Assembly: GCA_951640165.1 (NCBI GenBank) | Contig: OX621255.1 | Location: 5,952,001-6,016,000, forward strand | Direction: 5' to 3' | Length of the DNA stretch: 64,000 nucleotides | Source: Pseudoips prasinana | Lineage: Eukaryota; Arthropoda; Insecta; Lepidoptera; Nolidae | Shown: positions 1 through 10,786 of the stretch, piece after piece | Numbering within the stretch: position 1 is the stretch's first letter | Layout of the letters: each line of letters starts with the position of its first letter | The notes under the pieces: model-generated | What the model was told of the DNA's origin: nothing | Databases searched by the model: none | Seen by the model: only the letters and a program-made list of their open reading frames with translations | Program-made: the position numbers and the translations under genes

Positions 1-540
1 CATTGACAAAATCTTGCATACATAAATTTAATCCAAATTATATAGTGGTGTGATACATATATTGTATTTCTATTTTAATTTAACCTCATATATATATAGT
101 AGATTTCAACCATTCAAATTTCCTTGGCATGAAGTTTTCCTCTAAATGTGTGGTGTTTGTTTTTTTCCATGAATAACTAAGAACAATACTATGATGGAAA
201 CGTACCATGACGGTCGACAAAAATAAGCTCTGATCAAGCTATGACAAATTGCAGGCCGCTCCAAGGTCGAGGATAATATGTCGACGATGACTTTCACTTT
301 TAATGATACTTAATAGACAAAAAACGCAAATTATACCTATTGACAGCAAAAAGTTTGTAGACCTGCGAACACGTGTCTATGGAGGTCTTTATTGTTTATG
401 CTTCGGTACCGGATGTTGATGTTGAAAAGGTTTTTAATCTATCCTGATCTCAATCTCTCTTAGGTTTAGCGGCAGCCTGATCAACTTTCATAATATGATA
501 AGATAAATACACTTTATTAAACACCATTTACAGAACATAA
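1..540. other. AT-rich intergenic sequence, nothing recognised
   Basis: No open frame with protein-like content, no tRNA-like head and no clear inverted repeat was seen. It runs up to the A base that precedes the Helitron starting at 541. Confidence 0.5.
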
Positions 541-725
541 TCACACTAATATTATAAAGTTGAATGTTTGTGAGTGTGTGAGTGTGTGTGATTGTTACTT
601 CTTCACGTCTCAACGTCTGGAGCGATTTTAATAAAATTTGGTATGGAGTTAGCTGACGCTCTGGATTAACACATAGGTTATAATTTATAAAGTTTAACGC
701 GGGTAAACCTGCGGGGTACAGCTAG
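541..725 (+). mobile_element. Non-autonomous Helitron, subtype A
   Basis: It starts with TC directly after an A and ends with CTAG directly before a T, the expected Helitron A|T target. Just inside the 3' end is the GC-rich stretch (gcgggtaaacctgcgggg) that forms the short hairpin 8-10 bases before CTAG. The body (aatattataaag, then a GTGTGTGAG-rich part) matches copies at 16449, 42314, 47802, 50438 and 51442. It encodes nothing and would depend on a Rep/helicase supplied in trans. Confidence 0.75.
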
Positions 726-1388
726 TATAAAATATACAACAGAGCAATGGGTTTAAGAAGTAGTAAAATGCAAATTTAAAATTATAATTATTATCTACAA
801 AAGAATAGTCACAATAATCAATTCAACGTTTTGTTAATATAATTAAAACTAATTTAAATTAAGTATTTAAAATTCAAGACGCTGATTAACAAATTAAATA
901 TTAACTTATTACTCAAATTACAAAATCTAAAATACAGGATTCAAACAAAAAGCTGAATACAGAACGTTTCCTTGTTTATTAATGGATATAATTAAATTAA
1001 TAAAACAATCTGCATTTAAGATATCTATTCCTCAACAAACATATGCACTTACTATAAACTTGGGCGTCCTTCGCCAGTGTAAATTGTTTGCTATGTTATA
1101 TCACTTTCTATTACATCAGTTATCTGCCTGTAAAGAGAACAAAACCCTATGAACTAGTGTCGTGATTAGTGATTAGTGTATTAAGTGATAAGTGTTAGCA
1201 ATAATGTAAAGAACACATGAACAAAGTGTCTTCCCCTTAACAAATATGACTAAGAAAAGTCGGTGGACTGATTCTTAGAATTATTTATGTTTATGTTGAA
1301 GTAGAGGTTAATTAAAATTACTTATTAGTCTCTAGACTAGATTGTAATACATATAAAGTACTATACTTGGTACTTTATTAAATAATAA
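726..1388. other. AT-rich intergenic sequence
   Basis: Low-complexity A/T sequence between a Helitron and a dispersed repeat. I see no coding signal or repeat ends. Confidence 0.5.
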
Positions 1389-1984
1389 AAAACCGGCCAA
1401 GTGCGAGTCGGACTCGCACATGAAGGGTTCCGTAGCAGCAAGTATTTCAGTTGATTATATGAAAGCAAATTGCGGTTTATATCGTATTAAAAAAAACTAC
1501 TTGCTAGATCTCGTTCAAACCAATTTTCGATGTTAGTTTACATGGTAATCTACATCATATATTTTTTTCAGTTTTATCATTCTCTTATTTTAGATGTTAC
1601 AGGGGGGGGGGGACACTCATTTTACCACTTTGGAAGTGTCTCTCGCGCAAACTATTCAGTTTAGCCAAAAATGATATTAGAAACCTCAATATGATTTTTG
1701 AAGACCTATCCATAGACACCCCACATGTATGGGTACGATAAAATTTTTTTTTTGAGTTTCAGTTCTATGTATGGCGACCCCCCAAAATTATTGTTCTTTT
1801 TCTATTTTTGTGTAAAAATCTTTATGCGGTACACAGAATACACCTACTTACCAAGTTTCAGCAGCACAGCTCTTGTAGATTCGGAAAAAAGTGACTGTGA
1901 CATACGGACGGACAGACAGACAGACAGACATGACGAATTTATAAGGGTTCCGTTTTTTGCCATTTGGCTACGGAACCCTAAAAA
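1389..1984 (+). repeat. Dispersed repeat with GGGTTCCGTA-type ends
   Basis: It begins aaaccggccaagtgcgagtc and ends with ggctacggaaccctaaaa. The inner part has a poly(G) run (about 1602-1612) and a GACAGACAGACA tract near 1915. An internally shortened inverted copy lies at 38740-39105 and a fragment at 9478-9680. Small open frames in it are not convincing genes. A non-autonomous transposon is likely; I cannot assign the superfamily. Confidence 0.6.
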
Positions 1985-2291
1985 AGGTATCTGCCAGTGA
2001 AAGACCTATCAGAATCAGTCCAGCCGATGGAAACATGAGCCAAGAACAGATCGACAGACAACACTCTCAGTTTCAAAAATGATTATAGTCATAAGTACCG
2101 TATAAATTTTTATTTATTTGTATAGATATTGATAAATTTAAAGGAAATCGTCAATTACAAATTCAAAAACCAGACAAATACGATTCGGATTTGCTACGAA
2201 AGGTTCCGTTACCTTATCTATAAAAGCGGCCAAAACGTTTGTGGTAAATAAGACTCCTTCAATATTTGTTTTACTTTAATTTTATTATGTA

Positions 2292-2602
2292 CTAGCTGTG
2301 CCCCGCGGTTTTACCCGCGTTAAACTTTATAAATTATCACAGCATATGATAGCGCGATAATATGTAGCCTATATGTTGACCCGACCTCTAAGTAGTATTC
2401 ATACAAAATTTGAAGTAAATCCATGCGGTACTTTTTGAGCTTAGCCCGGACATACATACAGACAAACAGACACACAGACAAAAATTCTGAAAAACTATAT
2501 TTTTGGCTTCGATATTGATTGTAGATCACGCTCCAAGTAGCCTTTTAAAAAAATATTCAATGTACAGTTTTGACTTTCCTACAATTTTATTATATGTTTA
2601 GA
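2292..2602 (-). mobile_element. Non-autonomous Helitron, subtype B
   Basis: Read on the minus strand it starts TC(TAAACATATAATAAAAT) and ends with the hairpin gcgggtaaaaccgcggggc followed by CTAG. Subtype B shares only the last 30 or so bases with subtype A; its body carries a CAGACAAACAGACA tract. Other copies: 7706-7991, 28000-28238, 50117-50437, 58327-58625. Confidence 0.75.
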
Positions 2603-2913
2603 TTTTTAATAACTAAATATTCTGTGAATATTTCAAGGGTCTCCATTTTGTTTGGGAGTCCCCTTAAATATTTTATTTTTCTGTTTGTAAGTATTTGATG
2701 CTATAGCGGCAACAGAAACACATAATTTGTGAAAATTTCAACTGTCTAACTAAAACGGTTCATGAAATACAGCCTGGTGACAGACGGACAGACATACAGA
2801 TAGCGGAATCTTAATAAGGAACCGGACAATAGTACCAACCTGTCAAACAATATAGATCATAGATAAAATAAATTAGTAAAAAACTAATTATGCAAATTAA
2901 ATGCGGTGTTCGT

Positions 2914-3430
2914 CACTTAGCGGGAAAACGTGACCGAAATGGAAATATCTGCATCTGGTCAAACCCAGTAATTGTCCGCTGTCTGTATGTCTGTCCGTTT
3001 GTCACCAGGCTGAATCTCATGATCCGTTTTGGTTAGTCAACGAAATTTTCACAAATTATGTATTTCTTAGTAAGGTTTCTAAAAAATTGCCAAAAAATAT
3101 CAATTTGGGTTTTGTTAGCTCCTTAAGTAATATGTATTCTTGACACGTACATGTGATGTTGCGATACGAAATGTAAAGTGATGAAGCAGGATCTTAATAT
3201 CCGGGAGATTACTCCGGCTGCCGAATTAGCATGACAGTGGACACGTGTATCATTACTGGGTTTGACCAGACACAGAAATTTACATTTCGGTCACGTTTTC
3301 CCACTTAGTTTAGTTAGATTCCGGACCTTCATTACTAAGATTCCGCTGTCTGTATGTCTGTCCGTTTGTCACCAGGCTGAATCTCATGAACCGTTTTGGT
3401 TAGCCAACGAAATTTTCACAAATTATGTAC
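2914..3430. repeat. Compound repeat with 57-bp inverted arms and a direct duplication
   Basis: An inverted repeat pairs 2916-2972 with 3252-3307 (core GGGAAAACGTGACCGAAATG). A block with ctgtctgtatgtctgtccg and gtcaccaggctgaatctcat occurs directly at about 2978-3060 and again at about 3346-3427. The unit was probably built by duplication or by insertion of related elements. No coding content. Confidence 0.6.
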
Positions 3431-3445
3431 TATAGGTACACTTTG

Positions 3446-3763
3446 ACGGGCCTGTTGGCGTCGTTGGCAAATGCTTGCTTTTACGCCGGAGGTCACATGT
3501 TCGACCAACACTCGCAACACCAGAGGAGTCGCGGGTGCCTTGCCGGCCTTTAAAAGTCAGCGAACGAGTGTTGCTAACACTTCCCCCCATCCCGATGAGC
3601 TCTGGCGACCTTACTCACACGCAGAAACACAACGTTAAGTTATTAATGTCATTATTAAGGAATGTCTTCTGTAAGGTGGAGGTAGTTCCTCAGTCGGGCT
3701 GTTCTTTGAGCGAATTAACGCTGTGCCCTACCTCTCTTAACACAGTTGCAAGAAACGTCCATT

Positions 3764-3803
<40 letters not shown>

Positions 3804-4023
3804 GATGTTCGTCGTTCGGACAGATATTTGTGTGCATGAACATATCTATATATGAACATGTCCTAAGTCTGGGTGTAATTATCCATATAGGTAAGTATGT
3901 ATTTACAAAAGAAAAGTAGAATATTATGTAGTATATCAGTTGTCTAGTTTTCCAAAGTACAAGTTCTGCTCGTTTGGGATCAGATGGCCGTGTGTGAATA
4001 ATGTGCCAGGATATTATTATTAT
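3446..4023 (+). mobile_element. SINE family C, split by a foreign insert
   Basis: The tRNA-like head (cctgttggcg..ggcaaatgcttgct) is at 3446-3508. The tail (cagatatttgtgtgcatgaa ... gtgccaggatattattatt) resumes near 3822. Between them is about 310 bp that begins with a common lepidopteran fragment (caacaccagaggagtcgc) and ends in an (AT)n tract. A short truncated SINE B head (about 4028-4107) follows. Confidence 0.65.
3767..3803. repeat. (AT)n microsatellite
   Basis: Uninterrupted AT dinucleotide repeat inside the insert that splits SINE C. Confidence 0.95.
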
Positions 4024-4238
4024 TCAGTTGATGTCCTCGTTGTTCTATCGGTAGCACATTCTACTGCACATAAACAGATCCTGTTTTCAAATCCTAGGTA
4101 AATCTAAGTGTATTAAAATGACTAAGTCATTTGAATCCGCATTCAAGATTATTGATGACATGATTATTGATAACGGATGCAAGATGACAATTATTATCTA
4201 TTATAATATATCTTTATTATAGAGCTAATAACATACTG

Positions 4239-4613
4239 CCTCGTTGGTCTAGCGGTAGCGTGTTCAACCGCAGATAATGAGGTCCTGGGTTCAAATCCCG
4301 TGTCAGGCCAAAATGTGATTAGGTGATTTTTCCGTAAAAATAATTTTCCCAGTATCAGCCCGAAGTCTGGGAGTTGGTGGTATTACACCCCCGTGCGTCG
4401 GAGAGCACTTTAAGCCGTCTGTCCTGTACCTGACCTCTCCCCGTCCTCGTCGTCCCTAGTCCCATCGGATCATGAGAGTGATGGAATAGAAAGTGCTCCT
4501 GTGTTTGCGCACACACTTGTGCACTATAATATGTCCTGCGCAATTGGCTAATCTCCATTGACACTGGCCGCCGTGGCCGAAATTCGGTCGGGAGGACCTT
4601 ATTGTTAATAACA
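4239..4613 (+). mobile_element. SINE family B (tRNA-derived)
   Basis: The head cgttggtctagcggtagcgt (A box) and ggtcctgggttcaaatccc (B box) are tRNA-like. The body contains cagcccgaagtctgggag, gagtgatggaatagaaag and ends ctggccgccgtggccgaaat, then an AT-rich tail. Other copies: 25918-26275, 34262-35040, 51033-51333 and 61500-62040; fragments at 9266, 56645 and 63070. It should be transcribed by Pol III and moved by a LINE. Confidence 0.8.
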
Positions 4614-4739
4614 TAGTCTCTCATAGCATCTTTAACTTTAAAATATATACAAAGTATAACATCAATAATGGAAGATTTTAAGTTTTAACGACTTCAAAAA
4701 AGGAGGTAATTAATTCGACTGTTTCCAGTTTCCTGTGGA

Positions 4740-4885
4740 GACTGGTCTTTTGGTCAAGTGCTTAGTGTTACCTTGACTGTTACGCAAGAGGTCGTGGGTT
4801 CGATTCCCACCCGGGACAAATCTTTGTGTAATGAACACACATATTTGTTCTATCTCTGTAATTTATCTATAATATATATGTGATA
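4740..4885 (+). mobile_element. SINE family E (tRNA-derived)
   Basis: Head ttttggtcaagtgcttagtg, B box ggtcgtgggttcgattccca and tail aatttatctataatatatat. The same family lies at 5835-5968(-), 46090-46210(-), 49015-49165(+), 57420-57530(-) and 57720-57840(-). Confidence 0.7.
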
Positions 4886-4945
4886 TGATATGTGAAGAAT
4901 ATCTAAGTATATACATTAGTCTTCGGTTGCCATAGTACAGGCTCT

Positions 4946-5203
4946 GTTAGTTAATAATAATAATAATATCTAGGGACAATGTCACACAGATCATCCTAGC
5001 CCCAGACTAAGCAAAGCTTGTACTATTGGTACCAGGTGACGATATACATACTTATATAGATCGATAAATACATAGAAAACATCCATGCCTCAAAAACAAA
5101 TATTCGTACTCATCACACAAAAATATTTGTACTTACCGGGATTCGAACCCAGGACCACCAGCTTCGTAGGCAGGAGCACTACCAACTAGGCTACGGTGAC
5201 TTA
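4946..5203 (-). mobile_element. SINE family A (Metulj-like tRNA-derived)
   Basis: Read on the minus strand: gtcaccgtagcctagttggt (A box), ggttcgaatcccgg (B box), the body with gagtcatggatgttttctat, then tgcttagt..tggggctagg and an (ATT)n tail. It is the commonest SINE here, with about eleven copies, and resembles the Metulj SINEs described in butterflies; that name is inference from general similarity. Confidence 0.8.
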
Positions 5204-5421
5204 TTCCAAGATATTTATTTACTTATTTTCCGTTGATTGTTAACAAATTATGATAATACTTTTCGGAATTCTTTCGCAATTTTTATGTGATTAATCGACT
5301 TCGAAAGAAACTGGTTATCAACATTGATAACCAGTCCTTAGTTTATGAAAAGATTTTTATCATTCTTATTCGATAAGAAATGCTTCAGAATAGTCCCATA
5401 AAAAAGATTGTTTAAATCGAC

Positions 5422-5612
5422 TGCATGTGTGGCGCAGCGGTTAAAGCGCCCGCCTTGCTTCTTCGTACCCCGGATTCGATATATATTTGTGTGACCCATA
5501 AATAGTTTGTCTAATCCTAGATGTACTTTATGGCCGTCAATTTTATATTTGTAAAATACCCTGCGACACAAGGCTTCTATTTCTTATTCCCTAGTGCGAG
5601 CGTAGCCTTTAT
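5422..5612 (+). mobile_element. SINE family D (tRNA-derived)
   Basis: Head gtgtggcgcagcggttaaag, then gtgtgacccataaatag and the 3' motif accctgcgacaca. Related copies at 6340-6465(-), 8230-8640(-), 26945-27160(+), 33612-33870(+) and 56050-56480(+). Confidence 0.7.
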
Positions 5613-5834
5613 TAAAAGAAAAAAAATGTTGCTGTTTAGTTAATTCTATCTTATCTTACATTTTATTTCCATAGACAAGTGGGGCCGTGACCTTTTCCTT
5701 TTCCTACAAATTTTTATATTTTGGTTTCATATCTTGACATTTCCTGCTTTTGAATTGAAACCTGGCGCTTAAAAAATCCCGCAATAAACTTACTCAAAAC
5801 TATTATTAATATACATTGGTGATCTTGTGGTTAG

Positions 5835-5968
5835 TGGCCCTGACGATAGATAAATTATACCCAGACAGAATTAATATTCGTGCTCATCACACAAAGATTT
5901 ATCCTGAGTGGGACTCGAACCAACGACCTCTGGTTTAGCGGTCACTAACCACTGGAGTGACAGTAATA
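5835..5968 (-). mobile_element. SINE family E copy
   Basis: The minus strand carries agtggttagtgaccgctaaa and a degenerate B box with gttggttcgagtcccact, followed by the gataaatt..tacccagac body. Confidence 0.6.
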
Positions 5969-6339
5969 TTGGCAGCAAAAGCGCCTCAAGTAAAATTGTG
6001 AACTGCGTGTATTCCAAATCAATTTAATAATTTTGTCATAAGCCATCATAGACTTGCCTTTTAACACACCCAAAAGTTATTTATTCGACTTTATAGATAA
6101 GTGTATTATTGGTGATGTTGCTATACAGATACCCCAACAAGGATACTGGATAATAATACCACTTGGAATCCCATTTCTATTTGGTTTTAAGGCCCAGACT
6201 AAATCCCGGAGCCATCTCGCTCGAATTGACATGTTTACATGATATAAAATTATCGTAATCATTTCAAAAAAATATGTATCCATCACTTAGTGAGCTTTAT
6301 ATTCCAAAATATTCACAATAACTTTTATTTAAAAAAAAC

Positions 6340-6465
6340 GACAACGCCCGCACTATGTAATCTAATTCCGGTGTCGCGGGGTACTTTATTTATGGGTCAC
6401 ACAAATAGTTGTCCGGCGCGGGACTCGAACCCGTGACACGAAGCGGCGAGGCTTTTTCCTTATTT
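6340..6465 (-). mobile_element. SINE family D, partial
   Basis: Contains gtgtcgcggggtactttatt, gggtcacacaaatagttgtc and gggactcgaacccgtgacac, the reverse of the family D body and B box. Part of the body is deleted. Confidence 0.6.
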
Positions 6466-7171
6466 AATGGTCCTTATTTGATGGTCATTACAAAAATATC
6501 CAAATAAAAGCTAGTTCTTACTGAATATTTTGGAATATTCATCTCATAAGATTAAAGCGGCCATAGCCGCGGTCAGTCCCTAGATCGGTGAACACTAACA
6601 TCGCCGGATCTCCTCTATTTTTCGTAAATGTCTCTCAATTAAAATTCGTTGGATGGTCGAACAAATTCGAACTAAAACTCAGTAATAGTTGAGTTAAGCC
6701 CGCCTGTGTACATTATATGTCTAATCTTTTATGTAAATATGTATTTCTGTGTGCAATAAAGTATATATAAATAAATAATTTAACGGTCGAACAAACAATA
6801 GTCAACAGTCTGACGATCGAACTTGTGAGAACAAACGATAACATCTACTTGTGCCAGCGAGATGGTTGCACCCTAGATTCTGGGCCTTAACTAGTTCCTA
6901 GTTCGATATGATATTAATATAGATTTTTTTCTAATGCGCATGCATATATACGGTATAACCAGTTTTGGATGAGGAAGTCTACGAATTGATTTTCATAGTT
7001 GAATACTATAAGGTAAATACTAAATAGCTTATGGATAGTATTAAATTCGCTGAATTGGATGGGCAATAAATTTACCTTTAATAAAGTAAAATAGATTAAA
7101 TATATGGTTATTTCATTCGATAATAAATACATATAAATACACATAATATTTCTTATGAATTATAGACCACT
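6466..7171. other. AT-rich sequence with a retroelement-like 3' end
   Basis: Near 6735-6778 is a polyadenylation-like run (gtgcaataaagtatatataa) typical of a LINE or SINE 3' end. I found no convincing coding sequence in the rest. Confidence 0.4.
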
Positions 7172-7440
7172 GGGTATTTAATTTATAAGAAATATTATCA
7201 TGTCTTCTTCGAATATTCAGAGCTTGCAACATATTTGTACCTAGCTATGGAGTATTTCGCGGGTATGTAAAATGATATAAAAACTAAAGGATACTTAACC
7301 AATGGCATTTAATTCCTAAGAAATATTATTATGTCGTCATCGAAAGTTCAGCGCTTTTGTTTGCAACATCTTTGTAGCTACGGAGTATTTCGCGGGTATG
7401 TGAAATAATAGAAATACCAAAGGATACTTTACCGTTATCT
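7172..7440. repeat. Diverged tandem duplication of about 135 bp
   Basis: Two units share aagaaatattat..atgtc, gtagct..ggagtatttcgcg and aaaggatactt at matching offsets (7172-7304 and 7305-7440). The units have diverged clearly, so the duplication is old. Confidence 0.65.
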
Positions 7441-7564
7441 AAAACCTTAATAACTCCAATAATATTAATGAATTTAATCTATACATATAATAAAATCATG
7501 TTTTTAGACTTATCTACTTTTTGATTTGTTGCACACCTACTATTTTTAAAGTAATTACAGCTCC

Positions 7565-7703
7565 TATCCATCCAAAGGTTGTCTGGAAGAAATCGCTTGA
7601 TGCGATAAGACCGCCCATTTTACATGATTGTGTAATAAGTGTCCTATGAATTTGTCGTGTATGAGTGTGTACAATAAAGAGTATTCTATTCTATTCTATT
7701 CTA
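7565..7703 (+). mobile_element. Retroelement 3' end with (ATTCT)n tail
   Basis: The motif aaaggttgtctggaagaaat followed by gatgcgataagaccgcc, then tgtacaataaagagt and an ATTCT pentamer tail. The same 3' end is at 37130-37310 and part of it near 14690-14735. I take it for the 3' end of a LINE or of the SINE that parasitises it. Confidence 0.6.
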
Positions 7704-7705
7704 AA

Positions 7706-7991
7706 ATCGTAGGAAAGTCAAAACTCTACATTGAATATTTTTAAAAAGGATACTTGGGGCGTGAATTACAATCCAAAAATATAGTTTTTAGAATTTTTGT
7801 CTGTTTTTCTGTATGTATGTTCGGGCTGAACTCAAAAAGTACTGCTTGGATTAACTTTAAATTTTGCATGAATTTTACTAAGAGGTCGGGTCAACATATA
7901 GGGTACATAATTTATCACGCCGCATTACCTACGGGTACAGCTGTGATAATTTATAAAGTTTAACGCGGGCAAAACCGCGGGGCACAGCTAG
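7706..7991 (+). mobile_element. Non-autonomous Helitron, subtype B, 5' end lost
   Basis: It runs from aaaatcgtaggaaagtcaaa to the 3' hairpin gcgggcaaaaccgcggggc and CTAG|T. The 5' TC terminus is replaced by the preceding (ATTCT)n tract. Confidence 0.65.
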
Positions 7992-8229
7992 TTGTATTAT
8001 AAAATCTTTGTCAGCAACATTCCATTAATTTGCAAATTTATAAAAAGAAATGACAGTTGGAGGCAACTAGTCAAAACGCATTGCATCTTCTCCGTGTCAT
8101 TTCAAACGTCTGATCGAAGTTTAACGTATACAGAAAGGTGGCTTAAAATTAGGTAAAAGAATAAAGATTGTCAGTCGACGTGGTAACTCCACCAGTCTTT
8201 TGGGAACGTTCCCGTTTGACACTTTGAAA

Positions 8230-8640
8230 GAAAAAAGACAACGCCCTCACTAGATAATTTTATCCCTGTGTCACGGGGTACTTAACAAACATATAATAGA
8301 CGGGCACAATTTATGGGTCACATAAATAGTTATCCAGGGGCTCTACCGGCTATGTCGCCGAACATCGATTTCGTGAATGGTGTTCAAATAAATAAAGGTT
8401 AAAAATGACTTAATCAATCGTTAAATCTGCTTCCACGACCACATGTGACGTCATAAATGGTCCGGAATCGATTGTCAACGTTGAAACCGATTTAACGATT
8501 GACTAAGTAATTTTTAACCTTTATTTATTTGAACGCCATTCACGAAAACGATGATCGGCGACTTATCCGATAGAGTCCCTGCACGAGAATCGAACACGGT
8601 ATGCGAAATGGCGAAGCGCCTGTCTGAATCCCTGCCCGAC
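8230..8640 (-). mobile_element. SINE family D split by a palindromic MITE
   Basis: The 3' body (cctgtgtcacggggtactta, gggtcacataaatagttatc) is at 8230-8335. The head with cgagaatcgaacacggtatg resumes near 8582. The MITE at 8338-8578 lies between them, so the SINE is older. Confidence 0.65.
8338..8578. mobile_element. MITE family F copy 1 (CWG target, palindromic)
   Basis: The outer arms (gggctctaccgg..cgccgaacatcg and its reverse) and the inner arms (tcgttaaatc and gatttaacga) make nearly the whole element one stem. Flanks are CAG on the left and CTG on the right; other copies have matching CWG triplets. PIF/Harbinger is the best guess from the 3-bp CWG duplication. Confidence 0.7.
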
Positions 8641-9009
8641 TCTTTCTAATATGTCCATAAGAATGGAATAAAATTATCTTATACCATTTTTAACAATCTT
8701 TTGTCTAGTTTAATGAATAAATAATGAATTGGTTACGTACAAGTACAATGCAACACGCTGGCTTCACGGTCGCGTATTGATGGTCAAGGATTGCATATTG
8801 TTTGTACTAATCAAATGTTTTTTCTAGTGTTAGTAATTAAGTATGTTAACAACGATAAACGGTGTAACAATAGAGAGAAAAACTTGAATGAAAGACGTAA
8901 ATAACCTAATTAATAATAACGATATAATATAGTCTGGGCATGTACCGAGGATATTCAAATCCGAGTCGGGCCAAACAGTGATTTCGGGATTTTTTTGTCA
9001 GAACAATTA
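8641..9009. other. AT-rich intergenic sequence
   Basis: No gene or repeat boundary recognised. Confidence 0.4.
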
Positions 9010-9256
9010 TAATATATAGGGACAATGTCACACAGATCATCCTAGCCCCAAACTAAGCAAAGCTTGTACTATGGGTACCAGGTGACGATATACATACTTA
9101 TATAGATAGATAAATACTTAAATACATAGAAAACATCCATGACTCAGAAACAAATATTCGTGCTCATCACACAAATATTTGAACTTACCGGGATTCGAAC
9201 CCAGGAGCACCAGCTTCGTAGGCAGGAGCACTACTAACTAGGCTACGGTGACCGTC
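9010..9256 (-). mobile_element. SINE family A copy
   Basis: Full-length reverse copy, from the tail tatagggacaatgtcacaca to the head ctaggctacggtgaccgtc. Confidence 0.8.
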
Positions 9257-9261
9257 AAAAT

Positions 9262-9400
9262 TCTCAGTATCAACCCGAAGTCTGGGAGTCTGGGGGTACC
9301 CCGTGCCTCGGAGAGCACGTATAGGCGTCGGTCCTGTATTTGAACATTATATATTCCTTCAGGATGACTTCTACCCCCCCCCCCCCCCCCACGGGATATG
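9262..9400 (+). mobile_element. SINE family B fragment and poly(C) run
   Basis: ctcagtatcaacccgaagtc and gtgcctcggagagcacgta are family B body motifs. Head and 3' end are missing. A pure poly(C) run follows at about 9373-9390. Confidence 0.6.
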
Positions 9401-9477
9401 ATCTGGTGATATTCGTCACTGTCACCACATAACTACTAACCGAATACATAATGACCGAGGTTTTCCACGATTATACA

Positions 9478-9680
9478 CTATCGTTTTTAGGCTTCCGTAG
9501 CCAAAAGCTGTCTGTCCGTCCGTATGTAACAGTCACTTCTTTCCGGAACTATAAGAGCTGTACTGTTGAAACTTGGTATTCTGTGAACCGCATTAAGATT
9601 TTCACACAAAAATAGGAATAGAACAATAATTTTGGGGGATCCCCATACATAAAACTGAAACTCAAAATTATTTTAAAGTT
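9478..9680 (-). repeat. Fragment of the GGGTTCCGTA-type repeat
   Basis: Contains ggcttccgtagccaaaagct, the cgtatgtaacagtcacttct block and a gggggatccccatacataaa block, all matching 1750-1975 in reverse. Confidence 0.55.
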
Positions 9681-9711
9681 AACTCTATTTACTATTTTAA
9701 GGGCCCTTATT

Positions 9712-10134
9712 CTATTTATTCTTCTGGTGGCGGCTATTTCCAGTCCCCGGAGGTCCTGGTAACACTGCGTCCAGTGATGAACTATTGTGCTCGCCGCTCC
9801 AACTAAACTCCCTGTCTAACCCTGGAACATAGATAAATTGCAGTTTTTTTTGAACTTGTATATTTTGAAATGATTTATCTGAATTTTTCTTTGGGACCGG
9901 CGTAACATACACTAAAGTATAATTAGTTATGTCTTGTATAGGAAAATAAGCGTATATTTGTATGTGGGTGTTGTTTTCAGTTATTCTGGTTTCTAGTAAT
10001 TGTTGTTGAACGATTTTTAAGTTCGATGGTAATTTTTTATTTGCTGTTAATATCACATCACTGACGTTCTCTGGTGATAATACGCTGTATACTGTTGCTT
10101 TAGCTAAGTAGATTTCCAGTAGTAAAATTCCTTT
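9712..10134 (-). CDS. Unrecognised open frame, possible orphan exon
   Basis: The frame is open for about 140 codons on the minus strand, beginning just after a TAA at 10135-10137 and ending at a TAA at 9712. It contains ILLLEIYLAKATVYSVLSPE near the start, a central hydrophobic segment (DITNYTLVYVTPVP) and a Pro/Gly/Ser-rich end (VLPGPPGTGNSRHQKNK). There is no good ATG, so if real it is an internal or terminal exon or a relic. Amino-acid content looks more protein-like than the surrounding frames. It might belong with 10495-10692, about 360 bases upstream on this strand, but the splice phases I tried do not join cleanly. I do not recognise the family; a decayed mobile-element protein is an equal alternative. 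Confidence 0.3.
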   Translation of the reverse strand, partial: KGILLLEIYLAKATVYSVLSPENVSDVILTANKKLPSNLKIVQQQLLETRITENNTHIQIYAYFPIQDITNYTLVYVTPVPKKNSDKSFQNIQVQKKLQFIYVPGLDREFSWSGEHNSSSLDAVLPGPPGTGNSRHQKNK

Positions 10135-10184
10135 TTAGCAGGAGTATCGATAACATCGTCCTGGTGCAAGAAGTGTTGGCCCAG

Positions 10185-10424
10185 GGCTCTACCAGCTAAA
10201 TCGCCCAACATAGATTTCTTAAATAGCGTTCAAATAAATAGAGGTAAAAAATGACTTAATCAATCGTTAAATCGGCTTCCATGAGCACATGTGACGACAT
10301 ACATGGTCCGGAATCGATTGTCAACGTTGAAGCCGATTTAACGATTGATTAAGTAATTTTTAACCTTTATTTATTTGAACGCCATTTTAGAAATCAATGT
10401 TCGGTGACTTAGCCGGTAGAGCCC
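10185..10424. mobile_element. MITE family F copy 2 with CAG duplication
   Basis: Outer arms ggctctaccagc and gccggtagagccc, inner arms tcgttaaatcggcttc and gaagccgatttaacga. CAG precedes (10182-10184) and follows (10425-10427). It lies between the two unrecognised open frames at 9712 and 10495 and may have separated them. Confidence 0.75.
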
Positions 10425-10494
10425 CAGGACGGTGTTAAATTTATGCATCAGTGGTTCACAGTGACAGAGCTGGTGTAGAGGTGTTTCGTCCGCG

Positions 10495-10692
10495 TTATTG
10501 CAAAACCAAAAGAGCCCTTACTTTATTTCTTGTTGCCTTTCTTGAAACTGACTTAATCAAGACTCTATCTGGCCAAGGCTGACTACTTGGAAATCCCTTT
10601 ACCTGTTGGTTTAAAAAGATTCCACCGACTTCATTGCGTTGGATTATCCCAATATAATTAAAATTAATTGGATAGCAATCAATATTAGTCAC
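10495..10692 (-). CDS. Unrecognised open frame with a splice-donor-like end
   Basis: On the minus strand the frame runs TNIDCYPINFNYIGIIQR .. GIFLNQQVKGFPSSQPWP .. SVSRKATRNK. After the last lysine codon there is GTAAGG, a good 5' splice site, so the true exon may end near 10515 and the last 14 codons would be intron. A weak AG precedes the first codon. The product is not recognised. It lies just upstream, in the sense of transcription, of the 9712-10134 frame, with MITE F2 between them. Either both are exons of one host gene or both are remnants of one older mobile element. Confidence 0.27.
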   Translation of the reverse strand: MTNIDCYPINFNYIGIIQRNEVGGIFLNQQVKGFPSSQPWPDRVLIKSVSRKATRNKVRALLVLQ

Positions 10693-10786
10693 TTATGTTT
10701 TTGGACAGTATTTCCTATGGATATGAACATTCTAAATAATATATTCATGATTAATTATATCAATACATATACTGTTATTTGCTGTG

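Noticed and set aside
1725..2000. Open frame in the GGGTTCCGTA repeat
   Set aside because: It lies in a dispersed repeat whose other copies break the frame.
4239..4330. Functional tRNA genes at the many A-box/B-box sequences
   Set aside because: Every tRNA-like head checked runs into a repeated SINE body, and acceptor-stem pairing and a terminator are missing. The same holds near 33273.
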